A stretch of DNA of 17,792 nucleotides from an uncultured Erysipelotrichales bacterium (GTDB lineage: Bacteria > Bacillota_I > Bacilli_A > Erysipelotrichales > Coprobacillaceae): NCBI GenBank assembly GCA_910586805.1, contig CAJUJC010000038.1, positions 1 to 17,792 of the forward strand. The letters are read 5' to 3'. Positions 8,718 through 15,565 of the stretch are shown one piece after another. The stretch's first letter is position 1, and each line of letters opens with the position of its first letter. The translations under genes and the position numbers were made by a program. The notes beneath the pieces are model-generated. The model saw only the letters and a program-made list of their open reading frames with translations, was not told the DNA's origin and did not search any database.

Positions 8718-8726
8718 ATTATAGCA
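8718..8726 (-). promoter_or_regulatory. Extended -10 promoter of pnp
   Basis: On the minus strand TGC-TATAAT, with TATAAT at 8718-8723 and the TG of an extended -10 at 8725-8726. The upstream hexamer at 17 bases is only TTTCTT, a poor -35, so the extended element probably carries recognition. It shows that pnp has its own transcription start despite its place behind rpsO. Confidence 0.55.
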
Positions 8727-8749
8727 TAACTCTTTTATATAAGAAACAC

Positions 8750-9931
8750 TTATTTTTCTTTTAATATACCCATTTTTAATTTATAGTCTAAAATCTTTAA
8801 AACAGCTCTATTTATAATCTCCTCATCAATACGGTTTTCTTTAACTGCATCGATAACAGCAGGAATTTGTTCTTCAAAATCAGTACAACACAATAAATCA
8901 TTACCAGCCAAAATTGCCAATACTGCAACTTCTTCATTATTTGCAAAATCTTTAACCCCATTCATTACCAAATCATCAGTAATAATTAATCCATCATAAT
9001 TTAAATGTTCTCTTAAAATATCATGAACTTTCTTTGATAATGATGCAGGATATTCTTTATCCATGCTTTCTACAATATTATGAGAAACCAATATAACATT
9101 CGAACCAGCATCTATCCCAGCTAAAAATGGAATAAAATCAGAAGACTCAAAATGATCAAAAGAACGTTTATCATATGCAATCCCTGTATGCGTATCTTTA
9201 TTGTTACCATATCCAGGAAAATGTTTTAAAACCGAAACAACATTATTTTTATTCATTTCACTAACAACTGTTTCAACATACTTAGCAGTTTCATTTGCAT
9301 TTTTTCCAAAAGTCCTTTTATACATAAAATCCTTTGAATGAACTGATATATCACTTACAGGAGCAAAATTCATATTAATACCTATACTTTTTAGTAGATT
9401 ACACTTTTTGGTTGTATCACTTTTAATCAAAGACATACCACCCTTTTTATATAAGACTTGGGGTGAGTAAAAAGGTGTATCTTTAAATGCCTTAAAACAA
9501 CTCATACGATTAACTGTTCCACCTTCCTCATCAACACCAATAAACAAAGGAATATCAGCTTCATCTTGATAAGATTCTATTGTCTTTTTCATACTTGCTT
9601 TTGTTTCATTTCCAAAATCCTTGGCAAATAAAATATATCCACCTATATGATATTCTGATACTTTTTTTACTGCATATTCATCTGGACATCTCACTATAAA
9701 CATTTGACCAACTTTTTCTTCCAATGACATTTCTTCTAATAATTTTTCACTATACCTTTTCTTATCTTGCTCTAAAGCTTTTTTATTATTATTTTCGTTC
9801 ATTTTTGTTTCATCCTTAACAGTTGCTGTTTTTAAAGAATCATCACTCTTTTGATGATGAGCATTAAAAAATAAAAAATAAGAACACACACCTACAATAG
9901 CTCCTAAAGTTATAAATAATATCTTTTTCAT
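8750..9931 (-). CDS. Glycoside hydrolase family 3, membrane-anchored NagZ-like beta-N-acetylhexosaminidase
   Basis: A 393-residue GH3 enzyme predicted to remove terminal beta-N-acetylglucosamine, possibly from peptidoglycan or other glycans at the cell surface. Residues 4-23 form a single hydrophobic N-terminal segment after MKK. There is a Cys at 16, but its -1 residue is Val, so a lipobox is unlikely and an uncleaved anchor or ordinary signal peptide is more probable. A charged, asparagine-rich linker follows (about 28-60). Catalytic domain motifs: VDEEGGTVNR (133-142), KHFPGYG (236-242), the DTH acid/base dyad (Asp246-His248) and IITDDLVM (316-323) with nucleophile Asp319. This DxH loop marks the NagZ-like branch, in which a His/Asp dyad replaces the glutamate. 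The gene sits between rpsO and pnp, an unusual place, and has its own candidate promoter and AGGAG 9 bases before the start. Confidence 0.92.
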   Translation of the reverse strand: MKKILFITLGAIVGVCSYFLFFNAHHQKSDDSLKTATVKDETKMNENNNKKALEQDKKRYSEKLLEEMSLEEKVGQMFIVRCPDEYAVKKVSEYHIGGYILFAKDFGNETKASMKKTIESYQDEADIPLFIGVDEEGGTVNRMSCFKAFKDTPFYSPQVLYKKGGMSLIKSDTTKKCNLLKSIGINMNFAPVSDISVHSKDFMYKRTFGKNANETAKYVETVVSEMNKNNVVSVLKHFPGYGNNKDTHTGIAYDKRSFDHFESSDFIPFLAGIDAGSNVILVSHNIVESMDKEYPASLSKKVHDILREHLNYDGLIITDDLVMNGVKDFANNEEVAVLAILAGNDLLCCTDFEEQIPAVIDAVKENRIDEEIINRAVLKILDYKLKMGILKEK

Positions 9932-9947
9932 CTCTATCGTCTCCTAC

Positions 9948-9976
9948 AATATACAAATATTAACATATTTATGCAA
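9948..9976 (-). promoter_or_regulatory. Candidate promoter of the GH3 gene
   Basis: On the minus strand TTGCAT (9971-9976) and TATATT (9948-9953) have a 17-base spacer, after the rpsO terminator. The predicted start would fall at the AGGAG itself, leaving a very short leader, which lowers confidence. Confidence 0.4.
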
Positions 9977-10000
9977 AAAATACATTCATTTTAAAGAAAG

Positions 10001-10024
10001 AAAAAAGATATTCTTGCGAATATC
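10001..10024 (-). terminator. Rho-independent terminator after rpsO
   Basis: On the minus strand a 7-bp perfect stem GATATTC/GAATATC with loop GCAA is followed by six T. It starts one base after the rpsO stop codon, so rpsO is transcriptionally separated from the GH3 gene and pnp. Confidence 0.88.
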
Positions 10025-10025
10025 C

Positions 10026-10292
10026 TTATCTTCTTAAACCTAATTTGTCAACCAATACTGTATATCTATCAAGATCTTTATTTTTTAAATATTTTAATAA
10101 ATCTCTTCTTTTACCAACTTTCTTTAAAAGACCTCTGTTTGAATGATAATCTTTTTTATGCACTTTAAAGTGTGCATTTAATTTGTTGATATCAGCAGTT
10201 AATACAGCGATTTGTACTTCTGGAGAACCAGTATCTCCTTCTTTAGTTGCATATTCTTTAATAATAGCAGTTTTTTCTTCTTTAGTTAACAT
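10026..10292 (-). CDS. rpsO: Small ribosomal subunit protein S15
   Basis: S15 binds the central domain of 16S rRNA early in 30S assembly. The 88-residue length is typical. The conserved blocks TGSPEVQ (21-27), HSNRGLL (50-56) and GKRRDLLKYL (60-69) are all present. The start ATG 10292 has AAGGAGG with a spacer of about 7 bases. It has a strong promoter whose -35 box overlaps the end of the preceding transporter gene, a leader of about 75 bases with alternative hairpins, and a terminator directly after the stop, so it is a monocistronic, probably autoregulated unit. Confidence 0.98.
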   Translation of the reverse strand: MLTKEEKTAIIKEYATKEGDTGSPEVQIAVLTADINKLNAHFKVHKKDYHSNRGLLKKVGKRRDLLKYLKNKDLDRYTVLVDKLGLRR

Positions 10293-10369
10293 TTTTCTTC
10301 CTCCTTATCTTATTCTTAACCATTACCAAGATATAGGTCGAGGACTCTTATATCCTAGATATAGTCGCA
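10293..10369 (-). promoter_or_regulatory. rpsO leader with mutually exclusive hairpins, probable S15 autoregulatory RNA
   Basis: Two hairpins compete for the same GAUAUA strand. Hairpin A (10343-10366) pairs GAC-UAUAUC with GAUAUA-..-GUC around the loop UAG. Hairpin B (10328-10356) pairs AGGAUAUA with UAUAUCUU (8 bp, one G-U). Both cannot form at once. Below them lies GGUAAUGG and then the AAGGAGG of rpsO. S15 genes in Bacillota are known to be repressed by S15 binding to structured leaders; that this leader does so is inference, as I have not matched it to a published consensus. Confidence 0.55.
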
Positions 10370-10375
10370 CTTGTC

Positions 10376-10403
10376 ATTATAAAGAAATCATAGGATTTGT
10401 CAA
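10376..10403 (-). promoter_or_regulatory. Promoter of rpsO
   Basis: On the minus strand a consensus TTGACA (10398-10403) and TATAAT (10376-10381) with a 16-base spacer, the strongest promoter in the window. The -35 box overlaps the stop end of the DMT transporter gene. The start would be near 10369. Confidence 0.8.
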
Positions 10404-11275
10404 GACTTTCTTATACAATCCATTTGATTTCTTTCCTTTTGTATCATATATATAGCAACACCTAAAATAATAAATCCAACAAAATGAAAAACATCAAATT
10501 TTTCTCTTAAAAATAATAAAGATTCAACATATGTAATCATTGGATTTAAAGATAAATAGAAACTTGTTTTTAATGCTCCTATCTTTTCAATAGACTTCAT
10601 ATAAATGACTTGTATAAATGCAAAACCAATCCCTGATACAATGACAAATAAAAACCAATGAAGTAATGGAACTTGAACAAAAGCATTAAACTTTAATTGT
10701 CCTTTATATAAACAATGAATAAATAAAAATATAAAACCATATAATAATTCATAAAAAACCAAAGTCAATGAATGTGATAATTCCCATTTTTGAATCAAAA
10801 CATTACCTAACATATATAAAAGCATGCCTATAAATAAATAATAAAAGCCTATTTTTATGTTAAAAACCTGAAAATGAATAGATAACAAAAAAGCGAAAAC
10901 TGATAAAAATAATGCTATATATTCTTTATTTGTTCCCTTGTGCTTTAATAAAAATAAAGAAAATATAAAAGTCAATATAGGTGCCAAAGCATTCATAAAA
11001 GCATTATCTATCCCCTTAACTTCACTCATTCCTAAAAATGTAAAAAGAAAATTAAGATATATAGCAAGTATTCCAATAATCAATGCATGAAAATGATTAT
11101 GATATTGAAAAGATATTTTTTTCATTTTCATATATAAAAAGATAAATAGACATGAAATCAAAACACGCATAGTTGCCAGTAATAAAAAAGGAATCTCAAG
11201 AAGTAATAACTTCATAACAATAACATTTGTTCCCCAAAAAAATCCTGCTAATAATAACCATATATAAATTGACAT
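10400..11275 (-). CDS. EamA/DMT-superfamily transporter
   Basis: A 291-residue integral membrane protein with about ten hydrophobic helices in two EamA repeats (about 5-135 and 145-280). The first repeat opens with LLLAGFFWGTNVIVMKLLL (7-25) and ends in the typical ALAPILTFIFSLFLLK (96-111). The second ends in LNPMITYVESLLFLREKF (243-260) followed by the last helix. Members of this drug/metabolite transporter group export or import small metabolites, amino acids or vitamins; the substrate cannot be predicted here. The start ATG 11275 has AGGTG 7 bases upstream. It lies 38 bases after ribF with no terminator between, so it is likely the last gene of a truB-ribF-transporter operon. Its presence between ribF and rpsO breaks the usual order. 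A link to flavin transport is possible from position alone and is not shown by sequence. Confidence 0.9.
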   Translation of the reverse strand: MSIYIWLLLAGFFWGTNVIVMKLLLLEIPFLLLATMRVLISCLFIFLYMKMKKISFQYHNHFHALIIGILAIYLNFLFTFLGMSEVKGIDNAFMNALAPILTFIFSLFLLKHKGTNKEYIALFLSVFAFLLSIHFQVFNIKIGFYYLFIGMLLYMLGNVLIQKWELSHSLTLVFYELLYGFIFLFIHCLYKGQLKFNAFVQVPLLHWFLFVIVSGIGFAFIQVIYMKSIEKIGALKTSFYLSLNPMITYVESLLFLREKFDVFHFVGFIILGVAIYMIQKERNQMDCIRKS

Positions 11276-11313
11276 ACAATCACCTTTTTTATTATTAACA
11301 AAAAAGAAGAAAC

Positions 11314-12234
11314 TTAAATACTCTTTTTAAAATAATTTATAATTTCTTCTTGATCATGATTTAATTGTGCTATCAATTGTTCTTTGTTTTCAAACATTTT
11401 TTCATTTCTTATTTTATGATAAAAGACGACCAAAACATTTTGATCATAAATATTTTGATGAAAGTCAATGATATTAATTTCTAAAGATGTTTTTTCTAAC
11501 TCTTTAAAAGTCGGATTAAACCCAATATTACACATACCTATATGCCATGCTTCACCAATTTTAACTTTCACTGCATAAACACCCCGACAAGGTAAAAAAT
11601 AAGACTGATAATCAATATTCGCAGTTGGAAATCCTAAAGTATGTCCTATGCTTCTTCCTTTAATAACCTTGCCTTGAATACAGTATTCTCTTCCTAATAA
11701 ATAATTAATGTTTTCTATATGTCCTTCATCCAAAGTCTTTCTAATTCTTGTTGATGAAATTTTTTCACCCTCATAAATGACTTCATCAATCACACTTGTA
11801 TCAAAATCATCATATGATTTTAATAACTCAATATCGCCACTATTTTTATACCCAAAGTGAAAATCAAAACCACATACAATATGCTTGATATGATTGTTAA
11901 TGAGATAGTTTTGAATAAAATCTTGAGGTGGTAAAGCAGCAACCTCTTTTGTAAAGCGAATAATAAATAAATAATCGATCCCTATTTTTTCTAATATTTC
12001 AATTCTATCTTCCATTGTTGTTAACATTTTTTCTTCAGGTATTCTTCCTAATACATACAAAGGATAATGATCAAAAGTCATAAGAGCAGTTTTGTAATTC
12101 TTTTCATTTGCAACTTTTTGAACTTCATTAACCAAAGCCATATGTCCAATATGTAAACCATCAAAAAATCCTAATGCACTACATATTGGTTCATTCATAT
12201 TAATTTGAGTTCCATCTAATTTGATAATCTCCAT
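11314..12234 (-). CDS. ribF: Bifunctional riboflavin kinase / FAD synthetase
   Basis: RibF converts riboflavin to FMN and FMN to FAD. The 306-residue protein has the N-terminal adenylyltransferase domain with GFFDGLHIGH (22-31), GFDFHFG (122-128) and ISSTRIR (159-165). The C-terminal riboflavin kinase domain has GHTLGFPTAN (197-206), RGVYAV (217-222) and LEINIIDF (251-258), where His is commoner than the Asn. Both halves look intact. I place the start at the ATG at 12234, which shares one base with the truB stop (TGATG). A TTG directly before it is also possible and would add one residue. AAGGGGA lies about 9 bases upstream of the ATG. No FMN riboswitch precedes it, since it is translationally coupled to truB, so regulation is through that operon. 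Confidence 0.96.
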   Translation of the reverse strand: MEIIKLDGTQINMNEPICSALGFFDGLHIGHMALVNEVQKVANEKNYKTALMTFDHYPLYVLGRIPEEKMLTTMEDRIEILEKIGIDYLFIIRFTKEVAALPPQDFIQNYLINNHIKHIVCGFDFHFGYKNSGDIELLKSYDDFDTSVIDEVIYEGEKISSTRIRKTLDEGHIENINYLLGREYCIQGKVIKGRSIGHTLGFPTANIDYQSYFLPCRGVYAVKVKIGEAWHIGMCNIGFNPTFKELEKTSLEINIIDFHQNIYDQNVLVVFYHKIRNEKMFENKEQLIAQLNHDQEEIINYFKKSI

Positions 12235-13070
12235 CAAAATAATCCCCTTATACTTTTTAAATACCCATTTCCGTTTGGACCATAAACGGCTAAAACTTTC
12301 CCATCACGATTAACAACAACGACCTGATGATCAATATCGCTTCTTATCAACTTTCCATGATAAACGATATTTTCATCATCAACAATATAATGCTTATAGT
12401 CTTTAAACGCTTCTTCTAAAGAAAGAAATTGTACTTTTCCTTCTTTTAATTCATCAATACTGAAACAATCCTTTAAATCAAAATGACCTGAACGGCTACG
12501 CAACAAATGAGACATATGGCCTGGATATCCTAATTTTTTTGCTATATCAACACATAAGGAACGAATATAAGTTCCTTTAGAACATAAAACTCTAAACTGA
12601 ATATGATTATCTAATTGCTTCAATAATTCTATTTCTAAAATCTCTATATCTCTAGGCTGAATATCAACCTTTTCATTATGTCTTGCATACTCATACAACT
12701 TTTTTCCATTGACTTTAATTGCTGAATAAATGGGTGGAAGTTGTTTTTGTTTTCCTAAAAAAGATTTTAAAACTTTTTCAACATCATCCACACCTTGAAA
12801 CTCTTTTTCTTCTAACACAACCCCACTACTATCATAAGTATCAGTAGAAGTTCCAAGCGTAAGTGTTGCTATATATTCTTTTTGTTCACTTGTTAAAAAC
12901 TGCAAAGCCTTTGTAGCCTTTCCTATACATAAAACCAAAACACCAGTTGCATCAGGATCTAATGTTCCACAATGTCCTACTTTTTTTGTATGTAAACTTT
13001 TCCTTGCAATATTTACAACATCATGACTTGTCATGCCTGCTGGTTTATTAATTAATAAAATTCCGTTCAT
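12234..13070 (-). CDS. truB: tRNA pseudouridine(55) synthase
   Basis: TruB isomerises U55 in the T-arm of tRNAs. The 278-residue protein starts MNGILLINKPAGMTSHD, the classic motif I, and carries GTLDPDATGVL (35-45) with catalytic Asp38. Further conserved blocks are KEYIATLTLG and LPPIYSAIKVNGKKLYEYAR. A compact C-terminal segment (about 225-278) resembles the PUA-like RNA-binding tail of Bacillota TruB. The start ATG 13070 has AAGGTGA with a spacer of about 4-5 bases. It is the first gene of the truB-ribF-transporter unit, overlapping ribF by one base, and is divergent from the AEC transporter gene. rbfA and infB, which often precede truB, are not in the window. Confidence 0.97.
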   Translation of the reverse strand: MNGILLINKPAGMTSHDVVNIARKSLHTKKVGHCGTLDPDATGVLVLCIGKATKALQFLTSEQKEYIATLTLGTSTDTYDSSGVVLEEKEFQGVDDVEKVLKSFLGKQKQLPPIYSAIKVNGKKLYEYARHNEKVDIQPRDIEILEIELLKQLDNHIQFRVLCSKGTYIRSLCVDIAKKLGYPGHMSHLLRSRSGHFDLKDCFSIDELKEGKVQFLSLEEAFKDYKHYIVDDENIVYHGKLIRSDIDHQVVVVNRDGKVLAVYGPNGNGYLKSIRGLF

Positions 13071-13086
13071 TTTATCACCTTGTATT

Positions 13087-13116
13087 ATTATAACATAAAG
13101 CTATATATATTGTAAA
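13087..13116 (-). promoter_or_regulatory. Candidate promoter of the truB-ribF operon
   Basis: On the minus strand TTTACA (13111-13116) and TATAAT (13087-13092) with an 18-base spacer in the divergent gap. The start site would lie near 13080, leaving a leader of only about 10 bases that begins at the AAGGTGA. Confidence 0.5.
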
Positions 13117-13178
13117 AAGGTTTATCAAAGAGTTTATGTTATGCCTTTTGAGTATAAGAAAGTATGAATTATTGGTAT

Positions 13179-13207
13179 TTGTATTCTTTAAAATCATCAT
13201 ATATAAT
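13179..13207 (+). promoter_or_regulatory. Predicted promoter of the AEC transporter gene
   Basis: TTGTAT (13179-13184) and TATAAT (13202-13207) with a 17-base spacer, then AAAGGAGG and the ATG at 13236. Start near 13214. Confidence 0.6.
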
Positions 13208-13235
13208 CATCTCACCAAGACAAAGGAGGATTTAT

Positions 13236-13712
13236 ATGTCAGCATTAACAACTTTATTCCCAGTTTTCTTTATGGTAGGACTAGGACTTATTTCAAGAAT
13301 AAAAGGATGGGTTACTTCCAAACAAAAAGAAGGAGCTAATCATATTATATTTAATATCTTATTTCCTATTCTTATTTTTAATATTTTATTAACTGCTACA
13401 ATTGAAGTATCTACATTCTTTATTGTGGCTTATGTTTTTATAGCATTTGGTTTAGCAATTATTGTTGGACAATTAACAGGAAAACTAACTGGAGAAAAGT
13501 TCAGCCATTTTTCTCATTATATGATGACAACAGTTGAAGGTGGAAATGTTGCATTACCACTTTATACTTCAATTGTTGGTGTTGCTTATGCAAGCAATAC
13601 AATTATTTTTGATTTAGCTGGAACTTTAATGGCTTTTATTGTTGTTCCTATTATGGTAGCAAAATCAAGTGCTGCTCATATAACAACAAAAGAACTTATC
13701 AAAAAATTATGA
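13236..13712 (+). CDS. AEC-family transporter, N-terminal five-helix half (frame broken at 13701-13712)
   Basis: The auxin efflux carrier (AEC) family comprises ten-helix secondary transporters of organic acids and related anions, built from two inverted five-helix repeats. This 158-residue frame holds the first repeat: helices at about 3-19, 34-54, 61-82, 98-118 and 123-145. The conserved features NILFPILIFNILL and TVEGGNVALPLY are visible. The start ATG 13236 has AAAGGAGG and a 6-base spacer; an earlier in-frame ATG lies before the promoter. The frame stops at TGA 13710-13712 in the cytosolic loop, directly after six A (13701-13706). One extra A would give a continuous protein reading ELIKKIMTNSFVLAV, exactly as expected for the family, so the break is a single-base deletion or sequencing/assembly error. 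Substrate unknown. Confidence 0.85.
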   Translation: MSALTTLFPVFFMVGLGLISRIKGWVTSKQKEGANHIIFNILFPILIFNILLTATIEVSTFFIVAYVFIAFGLAIIVGQLTGKLTGEKFSHFSHYMMTTVEGGNVALPLYTSIVGVAYASNTIIFDLAGTLMAFIVVPIMVAKSSAAHITTKELIKKL

Positions 13713-14170
13713 CCAATTCATTTGTATTAGCAGTTACCCTTGGTTTAACTTTAAATTTAACAGGAATTTATACATTATTTTCACAAACTTCTTTCATTGA
13801 CCTTTATACAAATACCATAACAACTGCTACCAATCCAATTATGGGACTAATTTTATTTGTTATTGGTTATAACCTCAAAATTAATTTAGAAACATTAGGT
13901 CCCATCTTAAAACAATTAATGGTAAGGTTTGTATTCTATATATGTGTGATCGTAGGATTTTTTATCTTCTTCCCACAAATGATGGCTGATAAGACTTATT
14001 TTATTGCTGTTCTTATTTATTTTACCTGTCCAACTGGTTTTGCATTACCTATGCAAATCACTCCACTCTTTCAAAATAAAGATGATGAAAGTTATACATC
14101 GGCATTTATATCACTGGGTATGATTATGACATTAGTCATCTATACGATTACGGTCCTATTTATTGCTTAG
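13709..14170 (+). CDS. AEC-family transporter, C-terminal five-helix half (continuation in the -1 frame)
   Basis: This 153-residue frame is the second half of the transporter above: five helices beginning SFVLAVTLGLTLNLTGIY, then NPIMGLILFVIGYNL, the VRFVFYICVIVGFF region, YFTCPTGFALPMQITPLF and a final LGMIMTLVIYTITVLFIA. Its sequence is well conserved to the natural C-terminus, with no further stop or decay. Its ATG overlaps the preceding TGA (ATGA), a configuration that permits reinitiation, but no Shine-Dalgarno sequence precedes it. The whole gene is therefore either a recent frameshift (pseudogene), a read error in the six-A run, or a natural split into two half-proteins. A terminator follows directly. 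Confidence 0.8.
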   Translation: MTNSFVLAVTLGLTLNLTGIYTLFSQTSFIDLYTNTITTATNPIMGLILFVIGYNLKINLETLGPILKQLMVRFVFYICVIVGFFIFFPQMMADKTYFIAVLIYFTCPTGFALPMQITPLFQNKDDESYTSAFISLGMIMTLVIYTITVLFIA

Positions 14171-14189
14171 AGGTTTTTACCTCTTTTTT
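14169..14189 (+). terminator. Rho-independent terminator after the AEC gene
   Basis: Stem AGAGGT/ACCTCT (6 bp) with a TTTT loop followed by five T, beginning within the stop codon of the AEC gene. Confidence 0.8.
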
Positions 14190-14670
14190 ATTTGATGAGA
14201 AAATAGATGAATTAGATTAGAAAAATAAAGGAGAAGAATGCATCCAGACGATACTTTCTCCCTATCATTTTTTCAAGCAATATCCTTTTTTTATTTCATT
14301 TTTCCATAAGATTTTATAATACCAATCAACTGTCTTTCCTATGTCTTATTCAATTTTTCAAAGTAATAATGTCATAATTTATATCGCTCCATGTAAAGTG
14401 CAGTTTTACCTTGTAAACACAATGTTTCTCGCTTGTTAATGTATATTGTCTCTTGTTTGTTATCCCCCTTTATTAGATAACAAGAACTTGACATTCGTTC
14501 ACAAGCTCACTCAACTTTCAAAGTGAACCAATCACTTATAAATAGTGGAAACATCTAAGAAGTTTTTGCACCGTAGTGACTAGAGCCCACCACCAGCATG
14601 AAATACTTTATATCAAACGCATCTAAAAACTGGAATTTAAATAAAAGCAGATAATTAAAATGCATACCTA
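14190..14670. other. 480-base gene-free stretch between convergent genes
   Basis: I see no convincing gene here. It contains the hairpin at 14221-14261, an inverted repeat TTGTTATC (14457-14464) / GATAACAA (14476-14483), a smaller hairpin GTAAA/TTTAC at 14394-14410, and a locally GC-richer patch near 14565-14600. Short open stretches on both strands are interrupted by stops and resemble no family I recognise. A 23-codon frame at 14238-14309 has AAGGAG only 4 bases upstream. The region could be the 3' untranslated tail of the 256-residue gene or the scar of an old insertion. Confidence 0.4.
14221..14261 (-). terminator. Candidate terminator for minus-strand transcription from the accessory gene
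   Basis: On the minus strand GGAGAA (14261-14256) pairs with TTCTCC (14235-14230), with extra imperfect pairing inside the loop, followed by TTTATTTTT. It is the first terminator-like structure I find downstream of the 256-residue gene, about 410 bases past its stop. On the plus strand the same stem is followed less closely by six T. Confidence 0.45.
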
Positions 14671-15441
14671 TTACTTAACATCAATTTGAATTTTTCCAGG
14701 AATTTTTTTAAATTCAAAACTATCAAACTTTGCTTTTACAGAATTATTTTCATCAAAAAATTCTACACATACGTAATCATCTAATAATCCTTTTATAACT
14801 ATTATAATGAAATCTACACCATCACCAATTTTGTTCAAATATGTGGCGATGTCTTTGGTTATAGGAATACTTTTAGAATTTACTATAATCTTAGAATTTT
14901 TCTTATTGCAAACATAAGGTAACTTAAAATATCTTCTTATTTCTATTAAAAATCCTAACTTATATACATTTGCATTTTTTCTATATTCATATCTTCTATC
15001 ATAATGCTTATTAAAAATTCTACCCCACTCCCTTATAAAGGTATTATAATTAAACGAATTTTGACCATTTATGAGTTCGTTTATAATATTTTTTAATTTA
15101 ATACTAGCATCTTTCGCATCTTGTAATTCAAATGTATTATTTACAGCTTTGAAATTGTATTTTTTAAATAAATTTTTGATATCGTTATAAGTATAGCGAC
15201 CTAAACCAGTGTGCTTTTTCTTATCTAAATACAACATATCAATATGAAAATGTTCTATACCTATAACCTTATTATTTCGTTCTAAAATAAAATCAGGACT
15301 TTCTTGTGATTTATCTTCCACTAATTTGAATTTTTGCAACCATGGAACTTTATTAATTGCATTATCCAAGCAAGATTTTTCTAAATCTTTTTTTTCACAA
15401 AATATATCTATGGTTGATTGATTTATACTTTCTTTATCCAT
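14671..15441 (-). CDS. Unrecognised 256-residue protein, weak PD-(D/E)XK nuclease-like motif
   Basis: I do not recognise this family. The protein is soluble, with no signal peptide or membrane helix, and rich in Lys, Asn and Ile. Its only suggestive feature is SPDFILERNNKVIGIEHFHI (48-67): a Pro-Asp, a beta-hairpin-like spacing and a hydrophobic strand with Glu63. That resembles the PD...(D/E)xK core of restriction-type nucleases, but the Lys is not in the normal place (Glu63-His64-Phe65), so it may be a variant, an inactive relative, or coincidence. A second strand-rich part (about 205-230) has DFIIIVIKGLLDDYVCVEFF. The start ATG 15441 has AGAGGT with a 9-base spacer behind an extended -10. 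Five of the first eight Ile codons are ATA, a codon I did not see in the stretches of tig I back-translated, which fits horizontal acquisition. It stands alone between tyrS-lipoprotein and the convergent AEC gene. Confidence 0.7.
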   Translation of the reverse strand: MDKESINQSTIDIFCEKKDLEKSCLDNAINKVPWLQKFKLVEDKSQESPDFILERNNKVIGIEHFHIDMLYLDKKKHTGLGRYTYNDIKNLFKKYNFKAVNNTFELQDAKDASIKLKNIINELINGQNSFNYNTFIREWGRIFNKHYDRRYEYRKNANVYKLGFLIEIRRYFKLPYVCNKKNSKIIVNSKSIPITKDIATYLNKIGDGVDFIIIVIKGLLDDYVCVEFFDENNSVKAKFDSFEFKKIPGKIQIDVK

Positions 15442-15489
15442 ATGACTCTTACCTCTGCAAATTCCTATTTATCGTTCTCTTTAGTATAA

Positions 15490-15498
15490 ATTATATCA
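15490..15498 (-). promoter_or_regulatory. Extended -10 promoter of the 256-residue gene
   Basis: On the minus strand TGA-TATAAT (15490-15498), an extended -10, with no good -35 at the proper distance. It lies just downstream of a terminator hairpin and 48 bases before the ATG. Confidence 0.5.
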
Positions 15499-15499
15499 C

Positions 15500-15536
15500 T
15501 TCAAAAATAAAAAGGCACTATATTTCAAGTGTCACC
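15500..15536 (-). terminator. Candidate terminator upstream of the accessory gene
   Basis: On the minus strand CACT/AGTG plus flanking GG/CC (three-base bulge) with loop TGAAATAT is followed by TTTTTATTTTT. The stem is weak, but the tail is good. It sits between the tandem decamers and the -10 of the accessory gene, and the preceding gene already has its own strong terminator, so its purpose is unclear: insulation, attenuation, or the end of a small RNA. Confidence 0.45.
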
Positions 15537-15565
15537 CTTCTATAACTTTGCATAACTTTCTATAA
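15536..15565. repeat. Three tandem 10-base repeats
   Basis: Read on the minus strand, three contiguous decamers follow the pattern TTAT(A/G)(G/C)AA(A/G)G, with at most three differences between units. A 10-base period puts each copy on the same DNA face, as in cooperative operator sites. They lie about 40 bases upstream of the -10 of the accessory gene. No function is known. Confidence 0.55.

Noticed and set aside
12234..12260. FMN riboswitch before ribF
   Set aside because: ribF overlaps truB by one base, so there is no room for a leader and no RFN-like sequence is seen.
13696..13712. Programmed -1 frameshift in the AEC gene
   Set aside because: The A-run is only six bases and not an ideal slippery heptamer in the zero frame, and I see no strong stimulatory hairpin just downstream. 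A base deletion is simpler, though not excluded.
14440..14600. Transposase remnant in the gene-free stretch
   Set aside because: I translated both strands in part and found only short segments with stops and no recognisable DDE or HUH motif; inverted repeats here are only 8 bases.
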